From positions 1 to 35,814 of the forward strand of contig CAMWKG010000018.1 of NCBI GenBank assembly GCA_947174785.1: a DNA stretch of 35,814 bases, written 5' to 3'. The notes under the pieces were generated by a model. That model did not search any database, had not been told where the DNA came from, and worked only from the letters and a program-made list of their open reading frames with translations. Every line of letters begins with the position of its first letter. The first letter of the stretch is position 1. The translations under genes were made by a program, and so were the position numbers. The DNA comes from an uncultured Mollicutes bacterium (GTDB lineage: Bacteria > Bacillota_I > Bacilli_A > Acholeplasmatales > Anaeroplasmataceae). This document shows, piece by piece, positions 1-8,834 of the stretch.

Positions 1-91
<91 letters not shown>

Positions 92-160
92 TTACCACCT
101 CGAAATCGAATTTTACCACAAACAGAAATTATATTCAACTCTAATCTTTTGAAAACAAAA

Positions 161-200
161 TTAAAAAAGGGGTAAATTCGCCTTAAAAATACTACCCCTT
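161..200 (-). terminator. Rho-independent terminator after the DUF523 gene
   Basis: On the minus strand an 8-bp stem AAGGGGTA/TACCCCTT (193-200 with 167-174) encloses an 18-nt loop and is followed by a T-rich tail (TTTTTTAA). It lies just past the end of the DUF523 gene and closes the mnmE-purA-DUF523 unit. Confidence 0.7.
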
Positions 201-232
201 CATAAAGCTTTCTTTATTTATAAAGAAAAATA

Positions 233-1968
<1,736 letters not shown>

Positions 1969-3309
1969 CTACTTTCCTAAACAAAATTTTGTAAATAAAG
2001 CTGTAATCAGTTCTTCAGGTGTTGATTCCCCTGTTATAGCCCCTAAATCATCAAATGCTTGCTTTAAGTCGATTTCTATTAAATCTACATCTAGCCCATC
2101 TAAACAGGCTTGATATGCTTGTTTCAATGCGACTTCTGCGCGCTCCATCAAATGAATTTGTCGCTGATTTACTAAGAATTTTCCTTCATCAATGTCAATT
2201 TGATCAAGGCTGGTTTCTTTTATTATGGCATCAGCTAAAGCTTCTACACCTAATTTTTCTTTTGCTGAAATCAATACCATATTTTCTAAAAATAATTTTT
2301 GAGTTTTATCTATTTTATTTCCAACAAGAATTCTGGATTTATCTTCTGTTAATTTTAATAAGCTTTTATCTTCTTCATCTAACGGATGAGAAGCATCAAA
2401 TACAACTAAAACAAGGTCTGCTTGTTCTATTGCTGCTGCACTTCTTTCTATACCAATCTGTTCAACAATATCCTCACTCTTGCGAATACCTGCTGTATCA
2501 ATCAAATGAAGTGTCAAATTTCCAATTGTTAAAGACCCTTCTACTAAATCTCTAGTTGTTCCTGGTATGTCTGTTACAATAGCCTTATCTTCCTCAAGAA
2601 GCATATTTAACAGGCTAGATTTTCCTACGTTTGGTTTTCCAACAATTGCTGTTTTTATTCCGTGTATCGCAAGATTTGTTATGCTTGAATTTTTTAAGAT
2701 TTCGTTCATATCTTTTTGCATTTCAATTAATACTGGTAAAAGATATTCTTGAGTAACTGTTATACTATCTTCATATTCAGGATAATCAATATTCACTTCT
2801 ATTTTTGCTAATATATCTAATAATTGGTCTCTAAATTTGTGAATCAATTTCGTAGTAGATTGTTTTAATGAATTTTGTCCCGCTTTTAATGCAATGCTAT
2901 TTTCGGCATGAATAATATCCATAATTGCTTCTGCCTGAGTTAAATCTACTCGCTTATTTAAAAATGCACGCTTAGAAAACTCTCCTGGTTCAGCAAGGCG
3001 AAATCCATTTCGTAATAGCACTTGTATAATTTTATTAGTGACTAATATTCCACCATGACAATTAATCTCTACCATGTTTTCTCCATCAAAGGATTTAGGT
3101 GAAATAAACACATTACACAAGACCTCATCTACAACCTCTTTACCATTCATAATATGTCCATAATGAATGGTATGAGACAACACCTTGGTCAAATCTTGTC
3201 CCTTAAATATTTTGTTTACTAGGCTTATAGCCTCTGGTCCACTACAGCGTATAATGGCTATAGCGCCAGTACCATAGGGAGTAGCTAAAGCACATATGTT
3301 ATCTGTCAT
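1969..3309 (-). CDS. mnmE: tRNA-modifying GTPase MnmE
   Basis: MnmE with MnmG installs the (carboxymethyl)aminomethyl group on wobble uridine U34 of certain tRNAs. The N-terminal tetrahydrofolate-binding domain, central G domain (GKPNVGKSS about 224-231, DIPGTTRD about 247-254, DTAG, NKID) and C-terminal CLGK tail, which holds the catalytic cysteine, are all present; length about 446 aa. I place the start at the ATG at 3307-3309, giving MTDNICALATPYG as in homologues. The longer reading starts at a GTG (3316-3318) that lies within the Shine-Dalgarno sequence GAGGTG. Its usual partner mnmG, often next to mnmE beside khpB near the origin, is not in this window. It heads the mnmE-purA-DUF523 unit. 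Confidence 0.97.
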   Translation of the reverse strand: MTDNICALATPYGTGAIAIIRCSGPEAISLVNKIFKGQDLTKVLSHTIHYGHIMNGKEVVDEVLCNVFISPKSFDGENMVEINCHGGILVTNKIIQVLLRNGFRLAEPGEFSKRAFLNKRVDLTQAEAIMDIIHAENSIALKAGQNSLKQSTTKLIHKFRDQLLDILAKIEVNIDYPEYEDSITVTQEYLLPVLIEMQKDMNEILKNSSITNLAIHGIKTAIVGKPNVGKSSLLNMLLEEDKAIVTDIPGTTRDLVEGSLTIGNLTLHLIDTAGIRKSEDIVEQIGIERSAAAIEQADLVLVVFDASHPLDEEDKSLLKLTEDKSRILVGNKIDKTQKLFLENMVLISAKEKLGVEALADAIIKETSLDQIDIDEGKFLVNQRQIHLMERAEVALKQAYQACLDGLDVDLIEIDLKQAFDDLGAITGESTPEELITALFTKFCLGK

Positions 3310-3335
3310 AAATAACACCTCACAAACACTCTTCT

Positions 3336-3364
3336 ATTATATATGATTTTTCTAATTTTTTCCA
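3336..3364 (-). promoter_or_regulatory. Probable mnmE promoter
   Basis: On the minus strand, TGGAAA (4 of 6 to the -35 consensus), 17-nt spacer, then a perfect TATAAT -10. The predicted start falls about 20 bases upstream of the mnmE start codon and leaves its GAGGTG ribosome binding site intact. Confidence 0.55.
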
Positions 3365-3459
3365 CCACCAAAAGAAAAAACAATTTATTATATAGGAAGG
3401 AGATGTTTTATCAAAATGTTTATAAACCATAATTACCTACCGTCCCAGCTGAATTTTAA

Positions 3460-3545
3460 AACAAAAAGTGACTTGAAGAAGTCGCTCGTCTTAAAACTGG
3501 ATATTAATTTGTTCTTGCTCCTTATAAAATTTAGCCTACGGCTTT
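3460..3545 (-). ncRNA. Candidate small RNA or leader RNA (unrecognised)
   Basis: A minus-strand promoter (CTGACA, 17 nt, TATAAT; 3577 to 3549) would start a transcript near 3542. About 60 bases later there is a small hairpin (GACTT/AAGTC with a CTTC loop, extended past one mismatch) followed by TTTTTGTTTT at about 3469-3460, which could end it. The RNA would be about 80 nt, opening with an AGCC-GTA-GGCT mini-hairpin and containing TAAGGAG with no normal start codon after it. It matches no riboswitch or housekeeping RNA that I recognise. If the hairpin is not a terminator, this would be a long upstream leader for mnmE. Confidence 0.3.
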
Positions 3546-3548
3546 TAA

Positions 3549-3577
3549 ATTATAGCATAGTAATATTTTTTTGTCAG
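3549..3577 (-). promoter_or_regulatory. Strong orphan promoter upstream of candidate sRNA
   Basis: CTGACA, exactly 17 nt, TATAAT on the minus strand, a near-consensus vegetative promoter. No recognisable gene follows it until mnmE, which has its own promoter. Confidence 0.55.
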
Positions 3578-3733
3578 TGCCTTTTTATTATATATTTTTT
3601 AAATGCCATTTTAAATCTGTCAAAGCATTTCATACCATTTTGATTTTCAACTTTAGCACAAACAATGACATCTGTCTTACAACTAAACGAAAGTATAAAA
3701 TACTATGAAGAGGTTTTATCAATCTCTTTATAA

Positions 3734-3765
3734 ACAAAAAAGGTTAATCTTTTGTAGATCAACCT
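3734..3765 (-). terminator. Terminator of tRNA-Gln
   Basis: A 9-bp stem AGGTTGATC/GATTAACCT (one G-U pair; 3757-3765 with 3741-3749) with a 7-nt loop, followed by TTTTTTG on the minus strand, starting 13 bases after the tRNA 3' end. Confidence 0.85.
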
Positions 3766-3778
3766 GATATGTTTAAGA

Positions 3779-3853
3779 TGGCAGGACTAACAAGATTCGA
3801 ACTTGTGCATGAGGGAGTCAAAGTCCCTTGCCTTACCGCTTGGCTATAGTCCT
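3779..3853 (-). tRNA. tRNA-Gln (anticodon UUG)
   Basis: A complete cloverleaf with encoded CCA. The acceptor stem is AGGACTA/TAGTCCT, the D arm GCC..GGC, the anticodon stem AGGGA/TCCCT with loop CTTTGAC (anticodon TTG, reading CAA and probably CAG), the T arm ACAAG-TTCGAAT-CTTGT, and the discriminator base is G before CCA. It sits alone between fprA and its own terminator. Confidence 0.95.
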
Positions 3854-3855
3854 AT

Positions 3856-3882
3856 AAAAAGGCTCTTTTTTTGAGTCCTTTT
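3856..3882 (-). terminator. Weak hairpin between fprA and tRNA-Gln
   Basis: On the minus strand, AAAAGG-a-CTC pairs with GAG-CCTTTT around a poly-A loop, followed by a short T run. It may end the nrnA-fprA transcript. It also lies in the 5' leader that the tRNA promoter at 3885-3913 would produce, so it could instead be part of the pre-tRNA leader. Confidence 0.4.
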
Positions 3883-3884
3883 CT

Positions 3885-3913
3885 ATTTTACTTTATTTAT
3901 AACCGAAATGCAA
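3885..3913 (-). promoter_or_regulatory. Probable tRNA-Gln promoter
   Basis: TTGCAT, 17 nt, TAAAAT on the minus strand, about 30 bases upstream of the tRNA 5' end and overlapping the end of the fprA gene region. Confidence 0.45.
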
Positions 3914-3929
3914 GAAAATTTTATTACTT

Positions 3930-5063
3930 TTAAATACTTTTTAGTTTAGAAGCTAAATTTTTAATCTGCATTTTACTAGATTCATCCAGACTAGATTTAA
4001 CTGTAACTGTTTCCTCTAATATCGTTATATTTTTAGAATTTACAAAGTATTGTTCAATATATTTTTTAGCAGTAGGAGACCATGATCCATTTTCAATGAT
4101 TCCCACAATTCTATTTTGATAACTACGTTCTACTAAGCCATGTAAAAAAGCTTCTACAGGTGGAAATACACCATTATTATACGTTGGAGAGGCAATGACT
4201 AGCTTTGAATATTGGAAAGCTTTACTGATAGCTTCTGCCATATCACACCTTGCCAAGTCAAAGATTTCAACTTTACAATCTGTTAATTTAGTAGCTAATT
4301 CCTCTACTGCATGTTTGGTATTTCCGTAGATAGATGCATAGGCAATGCATACTCCTTCTTCTTCAGCTTGATAGCTAGACCAAATATTATATAAATTTAA
4401 GTAATAATTCAAATTTTCAGTTAGAACAGGTCCATGCAAAGGATAGATAGTATTTATCTCTATACCTGCAACCTTTTTAAATAAGTTTTGTACAGGAAGC
4501 CCATATTTCCCAACAATACCTATATAGTATCTTCTAGCCTCTTCCTTCCAATCCTCTTCTACATCTAAAGCGCCAAATTTTCCAAAGGCATCTGCAGAAA
4601 ACAAGGATTTTGTTATAGTATCATAAGCTAGCATTACCTCTGGCCAATGAATCATAGGAGCAAACACAAATTTTAAATTGTGAGCTCCCAACTCTAAAAC
4701 ATCTCCCTCTTTTACTATCATTTTATTATTGATTTTTAAACCTGGGAAAAATTGTTCAATCATAGGAAAAGTTTTATTATTTCCTACTACCGTAATGTCA
4801 GGATATACTTCTAACAGGTTTTGAATACTTGCTGAATGATCTGGCTCCATATGTAAAACAATTAAATAGTCAGGAAGTCTTTCTTCCAAAGCATTATGAA
4901 TGTTTCTTAACCATTCCTTCGTGAAATGGATATCTACAGTGTCCATAATTGCTATTTTTTTATCATAAATTACATATGAGTTATAGCTCATGCCATTTTT
5001 TACTCGATATTGCCCTTCAAACAAATCAACCTGATGATCATTTACACCAACATATTTAATCAT
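3930..5063 (-). CDS. fprA: Class A flavodiiron protein
   Basis: A soluble flavodiiron protein that reduces O2 to water and/or NO to N2O, used by anaerobes for oxidative or nitrosative defence. Residues 1 to about 230 are the metallo-beta-lactamase-like diiron domain. All expected ligands are visible: His71, Glu73 and Asp75 in HMEPDH, His139, Asp158 and His210, spaced as in the family. The C-terminal flavodoxin domain begins around residue 238 with ASIYGNTKHA, the FMN phosphate loop. No rubredoxin or flavin reductase domain is fused, so an external electron donor is needed. At 377 aa it is slightly shorter than the usual ~400. The start is backed by GAGGG six bases upstream. It follows nrnA by 13 bases and is probably co-transcribed. 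Confidence 0.95.
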   Translation of the reverse strand: MIKYVGVNDHQVDLFEGQYRVKNGMSYNSYVIYDKKIAIMDTVDIHFTKEWLRNIHNALEERLPDYLIVLHMEPDHSASIQNLLEVYPDITVVGNNKTFPMIEQFFPGLKINNKMIVKEGDVLELGAHNLKFVFAPMIHWPEVMLAYDTITKSLFSADAFGKFGALDVEEDWKEEARRYYIGIVGKYGLPVQNLFKKVAGIEINTIYPLHGPVLTENLNYYLNLYNIWSSYQAEEEGVCIAYASIYGNTKHAVEELATKLTDCKVEIFDLARCDMAEAISKAFQYSKLVIASPTYNNGVFPPVEAFLHGLVERSYQNRIVGIIENGSWSPTAKKYIEQYFVNSKNITILEETVTVKSSLDESSKMQIKNLASKLKSI

Positions 5064-5076
5064 ATAAAACCCTCTA

Positions 5077-6021
5077 TTATTTTGCCTTATATTTTTTCAC
5101 CAATTCGTCTGCTTTATTCACAAAGCCATCTAATTCATTCCAGTCTAGTAAAGTGGCTCCACTTGCCTTCGCATGACCACCGCCACGATATTGTTCTGCA
5201 AGTAAATTAATGACTGGTCCACGTGAACGTAAACGCACACGAATTTCCTCTTTAGAATACTCTAAAAATAATGCCCATACTGGACAACCCTCAATCGTAG
5301 AAATTGTAGATACCTGTGCAGCTGCATCTTCATAGCTAACACCAAATGTCTCTACATCCTTCATAGAAAGTGTTGCATAAGCAAAACCGTGTTCTGTCAT
5401 CTTAAAATTAGATAAGATATGTCCCTTTAATTTTAAAGATGCTAGGCTTTCTACTGAAAGATGATTATCAATATAACCCAAATCTACACCAGTCTCTACT
5501 AAGGTTGCTGCCACCTGGAATGTTCTAGAGGTAACAGAATCAAATTTAAATCTTCCTGTATCTGTAGAAATACCAACATATAATGCTTGAGCAGCTTCTC
5601 TTGGTAATTCCCATTCATTTCTAAACATCAAATATAATTCTGTAATGATTTGAGAACATGCTGGTGCTGTAACATCTACATATTGATAATCCCCATAATC
5701 ATCTACAGGAATGTGATGATCAATTTTAATATATTCCTTAGCTAAATCTACTCTTGGATCTGATAAACGATCTTTTGTTGCACAATCCACACAAATAGAT
5801 AGTGCATCTTTAAATAAGGATTCATCTACAAGTGTAGGTCTTCCAATGAATCCAACAAAGTCACTTGTTTCTCCTGTAACATAAACATTTTTATTCGGAT
5901 AATTTTCTTTAATCAAATAATATAAACCATATTGGCTACCAATACAATCCCCATCAGGACGGATATGCCCATGAATAATGATTGTATCATATTTTTCAAT
6001 ATATTCCTTTATTACTTCCAT
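5077..6021 (-). CDS. nrnA: DHH/DHHA1 phosphoesterase (NrnA-like)
   Basis: A cytoplasmic bifunctional oligoribonuclease / pAp phosphatase-type enzyme that degrades nanoRNA to mononucleotides; some relatives also cleave pApA. The DHH domain shows motif I HGHIRPDGDCIGS (about 17-29), motif II CVDCA, motif III IDHHIPVDD and motif IV STDTGRFKFD; the C-terminal DHHA1 domain carries RGGGHAKASGA. I choose the ATG at 6019-6021 (MEVIKEYIEKYD), preceded by AGAAAGGAA; a longer reading from 6081 would extend into the promoter region. The length, 314 aa, is typical. It is the first gene of nrnA-fprA. Exact substrate preference cannot be told from sequence. Confidence 0.92.
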   Translation of the reverse strand: MEVIKEYIEKYDTIIIHGHIRPDGDCIGSQYGLYYLIKENYPNKNVYVTGETSDFVGFIGRPTLVDESLFKDALSICVDCATKDRLSDPRVDLAKEYIKIDHHIPVDDYGDYQYVDVTAPACSQIITELYLMFRNEWELPREAAQALYVGISTDTGRFKFDSVTSRTFQVAATLVETGVDLGYIDNHLSVESLASLKLKGHILSNFKMTEHGFAYATLSMKDVETFGVSYEDAAAQVSTISTIEGCPVWALFLEYSKEEIRVRLRSRGPVINLLAEQYRGGGHAKASGATLLDWNELDGFVNKADELVKKYKAK

Positions 6022-6052
6022 AGTACAATTCCTTTCTTCATATCTATTTTTT

Positions 6053-6061
6053 ATTATACCA
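6053..6061 (-). promoter_or_regulatory. nrnA promoter, extended -10
   Basis: TGGTATAAT on the minus strand is an extended -10 element with a perfect TATAAT, about 30 bases before the chosen nrnA start. The -35 region is poor. Confidence 0.5.
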
Positions 6062-6104
6062 CGAGATATAGAAAAAAGCACTAAATTTGTTAAGTGGATT
6101 TACG

Positions 6105-6145
6105 AAAAAGAAAAAAGAAGTTATGCAAAATTCATAACTTCTTTT
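6105..6145 (-). terminator. Terminator after the ComEC-like gene
   Basis: A perfect stem AAGAAGTTATG/CATAACTTCTT (6133-6143 with 6115-6125) with a 7-nt loop, followed by TTCTTTTT on the minus strand. It ends the endonuclease I / ComEC-like operon. Confidence 0.85.
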
Positions 6146-6186
6146 CAAGGATTAAATAGAATATATTAGGTTCTAAAAGAAATTTC

Positions 6187-7722
6187 TCATTTTCCATCAG
6201 AAGGCCATATACGCATTTTTCTTTCTACTCCATCTAAAGTAATAGAAGAATTAAACCATGCAGTGTCTTTTAGTATTGTATCATTGTTAGTACAGGTTGT
6301 AATGACATTCCCCGTACTATCTAATGTAACTACAATCGTACCATTCATAGATTCAAACCCATTTACCTTTGGATATTCATTCCCATTCTTATTTTTAGCT
6401 ATTTCATATTTTGCTAAAGTTGTTACATACACACGATTTGTATATTTGGCAACTCTATTTATAAAATCCTGTGTTGGAAACATATTATCTACATTATCTG
6501 TATATTCACTTGATCCAGCACAACAGCACACACAAACAACCTCTGGTGTTATTTTAGATAATAGAGCTTCATTAGAGGAGGTTTTAGATCCATGATGTCC
6601 TCCCTTAAATACTTTACAATGAGGAAGATCATTCTTTTCTACTAAAGATTCTTCTCCCTCTTTTTCTAAATCCCCTGTAAATAAGAAATGATTATTACCA
6701 TAGTTCAACATCATACAAACAGAATAATTATTTTCGTCTGAAGATTTCTCATAATAATATTTTTGATTTAAAATCTCAAAATTAATAGTGTCAGTTAAAT
6801 TAAATCTAGAAGCTGCACCGTTTGTGCCTTCCATACAATCCTTTGCAGTATAATGCTTAGCTCCTAATGTAACCTCGTTATCTCGTTTAGATTCATAATT
6901 TTTAGAAATTTGGCTTGAAGTGTTTTTAAATGCATAATCAATAATAACCTCACATTCATACAAATCAAATATACCTGGATTAGAATTTGTTCCAACAAAT
7001 CCAGAAATATGATCCTCATGAGCATGTGTTGCAATAACATATTCTAATTTTCCATCTGTACAATAATCCTTAATATAATTATGAATGGTTGTAGAACTAG
7101 AAGCTCGAGAACCTGCATCAATTAAAATATCAATATCTCCAGCCTTAATATATACACTATCACCAGCATAATAATTTCCAAGTTCTAAGAAATGAATGGA
7201 TAATTCATCAGTTTCTATAACTGTAGATTTTATTTCTTCCCACTTGGCATAAAGCTTTGTATCCTTAGAAATAGGATCCCCTGGTTTAGCAGCTGTCTTA
7301 AAATTTTCATCTAAATACCAACCCTTAAATTCCCAACCTTCTACATTTTCTAATATTGGAAGGGGATCAGGTAAAGTATTTACTTCTTTTATTTCTGTTG
7401 GTGCAACACCATGTCCATTATCTTCAAATTCAATGGTGTAGACCTCTTCTTTAGGCAATTGAATTTTAATTTTTCCTGTGGCAAATAAAAATAGCACTAC
7501 TGCAAGAACAATCAATAAAATAATTGCTAATATAATCCATAACTTCTTTTTAGATTTACTACCTAAAGAATCTTCTACCCGAAAAGATGTATTCTCATCC
7601 TTGCTCTTTTTGGTGGCATATGCTATTGCCTCTACCTTAGACTCAAAAGATTTGCTTGCTCTTTTGTTTCCTTCGGCAATAACTATCCATTTGTTTTGCT
7701 TATTCTTTTTTACAACATACAT
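6187..7722 (-). CDS. Membrane-anchored ComEC-like metallo-beta-lactamase
   Basis: A 511-residue multidomain protein. Residues 1-54 resemble the DUF2188 fold (MYVVKKNKQNKWIVI...EAIAYA), followed by a basic stretch and one transmembrane helix at about 61-82. Next come a Listeria-Bacteroides (InlB B-type) repeat at about 95-161 ending in GWEFKGWYLDEN..LYAKW, and a metallo-beta-lactamase domain from about 174. The latter has the metal-binding HAHEDH at 233-238, FTGDLEKEGE and GGHHGSKTSS, as in the C-terminal domain of the competence protein ComEC. The DNA channel of ComEC is absent. The expected topology is N-domain inside and hydrolase outside. The start follows AGGAGTG, 13 bases after the endonuclease I stop. 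Phosphodiester or nucleic-acid hydrolysis is likely from family and context; the substrate is unknown. Confidence 0.85.
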   Translation of the reverse strand: MYVVKKNKQNKWIVIAEGNKRASKSFESKVEAIAYATKKSKDENTSFRVEDSLGSKSKKKLWIILAIILLIVLAVVLFLFATGKIKIQLPKEEVYTIEFEDNGHGVAPTEIKEVNTLPDPLPILENVEGWEFKGWYLDENFKTAAKPGDPISKDTKLYAKWEEIKSTVIETDELSIHFLELGNYYAGDSVYIKAGDIDILIDAGSRASSSTTIHNYIKDYCTDGKLEYVIATHAHEDHISGFVGTNSNPGIFDLYECEVIIDYAFKNTSSQISKNYESKRDNEVTLGAKHYTAKDCMEGTNGAASRFNLTDTINFEILNQKYYYEKSSDENNYSVCMMLNYGNNHFLFTGDLEKEGEESLVEKNDLPHCKVFKGGHHGSKTSSNEALLSKITPEVVCVCCCAGSSEYTDNVDNMFPTQDFINRVAKYTNRVYVTTLAKYEIAKNKNGNEYPKVNGFESMNGTIVVTLDSTGNVITTCTNNDTILKDTAWFNSSITLDGVERKMRIWPSDGK

Positions 7723-7735
7723 GCGTTATACACTC

Positions 7736-8734
7736 CTAGGCTTGTGGATATAAATAATTTACCCATTCAGGATAATCAACAAAAGGATTTCTATTTCCTT
7801 GGATAGAATATACCTTTTCGTTTCTTGTTTTTTCTTCCTCACTAACAGGGTCTAATATATTCCATTCAAGAAGCACAGAAAGTATTCCTAATTGACCTGT
7901 CTTATTTGATGAAGAGGATGTAGCAGTTTCACTTAATTCTAAATCTAATTCGTTTGGATCATCATATCGTACGACCAAATAAAACATAGCTCTTGCTAAA
8001 TCTCCTTTAACTTCATCTCTAGGCTCAAAGAATGTATTATCCCATTTATTGCCATACTCATCATGATTTCCATTTTGAACATTATTAAAATCTTTATTTC
8101 CGCGAGTAGCATTTATATTCTTTTCAGAGGCAAACAAATGATGTATATCTGTGTAAGCTGCATAATCTTTAGAACTAAATCCATGACTGTTTGGCCAAGC
8201 ATGCTCCCGATTCCAAATGTTATTCCCAGCAGTTCCCTTATCTTGGTTAGCGATAGGAATAGATCTTCCTGTATAAATACATAATACATTCTCGCTATTC
8301 TTAGGGTCTTTATCTATCTGCTTTAATGCATCCCAAACCTCTGCATAAGAAAGCTTCTTACTATGTGTATCTTTTAATAATTTATGTAAAGAGTTTTTAA
8401 AAGAATTGTCTAAATGCCCATTCATAGGTTCATAGTAGCCTGTCAATGTATTTTTATCTTTAGACCATTTTGCAACTAATTTTACATCACTTGTAATTTC
8501 TTTTGTAAAATCAAATTCCTTATCATTCCAAAACCATCCTTCAAATACATAACCTTTTCTAGTAGGATCTTCAGGCTTTGTTGCAAAATCACCACTCAAA
8601 ACATTCTGTATATCAATAGATGATCCCCCTGCAGAATCAAAGCGTATAGTATATTCTATTTTAGAATTGCCTTTGCAAGATGCTAAACTAAAGGATAAAA
8701 ATATTAAACACAAAAACGATAATAATTTTTTCAT
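7736..8734 (-). CDS. Secreted endonuclease I lipoprotein
   Basis: A 332-residue surface lipoprotein. The signal peptide ends in the lipobox LASC, so Cys20 is the predicted lipidation site. Residues about 27-91 form an InlB B-type repeat (YTIRFDSAGG ... GYVFEGWFWND ... KLVAKW). From about 97 there is an endonuclease I (EndA/NucM-type) domain with WNREHAWPNSHG at 174-185, containing the His-metal active site (His178), and TDIHHLFASEKNINATRGN at 195-213. Such enzymes are sequence-nonspecific nucleases for DNA and sometimes RNA. GGAGG lies five bases before the ATG, with an extended -10 upstream. It is the first gene of a two-gene operon with the ComEC-like hydrolase, and both carry the same repeat type. 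Confidence 0.93.
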   Translation of the reverse strand: MKKLLSFLCLIFLSFSLASCKGNSKIEYTIRFDSAGGSSIDIQNVLSGDFATKPEDPTRKGYVFEGWFWNDKEFDFTKEITSDVKLVAKWSKDKNTLTGYYEPMNGHLDNSFKNSLHKLLKDTHSKKLSYAEVWDALKQIDKDPKNSENVLCIYTGRSIPIANQDKGTAGNNIWNREHAWPNSHGFSSKDYAAYTDIHHLFASEKNINATRGNKDFNNVQNGNHDEYGNKWDNTFFEPRDEVKGDLARAMFYLVVRYDDPNELDLELSETATSSSSNKTGQLGILSVLLEWNILDPVSEEEKTRNEKVYSIQGNRNPFVDYPEWVNYLYPQA

Positions 8735-8760
8735 AACTGCCTCCGTTCTTTTATAAAACG

Positions 8761-8769
8761 ATTATAACA
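8761..8769 (-). promoter_or_regulatory. Promoter of the endonuclease I operon, extended -10
   Basis: TGTTATAAT on the minus strand (perfect TATAAT with the TGn extension), about 27 bases upstream of the start codon. No good -35 is visible because the preceding terminator's T run occupies that position. Confidence 0.5.
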
Positions 8770-8773
8770 TATT

Positions 8774-8816
8774 TTTGAAAAAAAAGAAAAGAGATAAAGC
8801 ATTAAGCCTTATCTCT
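8774..8816 (-). terminator. Terminator of the importer-thermonuclease operon
   Basis: On the minus strand AGAGATAAGGC pairs with GCTTTATCTCT (one G-U pair) around a 5-nt loop, then TTTTCTTTTTTTT. It separates the Ig-like lipoprotein gene from the endonuclease I promoter. Confidence 0.85.
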
Positions 8817-8834
8817 AATTCATATTTTATCAAA

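Larger units (their letters stand above)
3319..3733. other. Intergenic region between tRNA-Gln terminator and mnmE
   Basis: About 415 bases with no gene I can defend. It contains the mnmE promoter, a strong minus-strand promoter at 3549-3577, a possible hairpin plus T-run at 3460-3490, and a plus-strand 75-codon open frame (3416-3643) rich in Leu/Ile/Phe, with AAGGAG 13 bases before its ATG but no recognisable promoter. On the minus strand, 3576-3720 holds an open stretch of about 40 codons ending in TGA with no plausible start, possibly the remnant of a decayed gene. I regard the plus-strand frame as more likely chance than real in such AT-rich DNA. Confidence 0.5.

Noticed and set aside
2055-2752. 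Two plus-strand open frames opposite mnmE
   Set aside because: They are antisense to an unmistakable mnmE, lack ribosome binding sites and have the Leu/Phe-rich composition of reverse-strand shadows.
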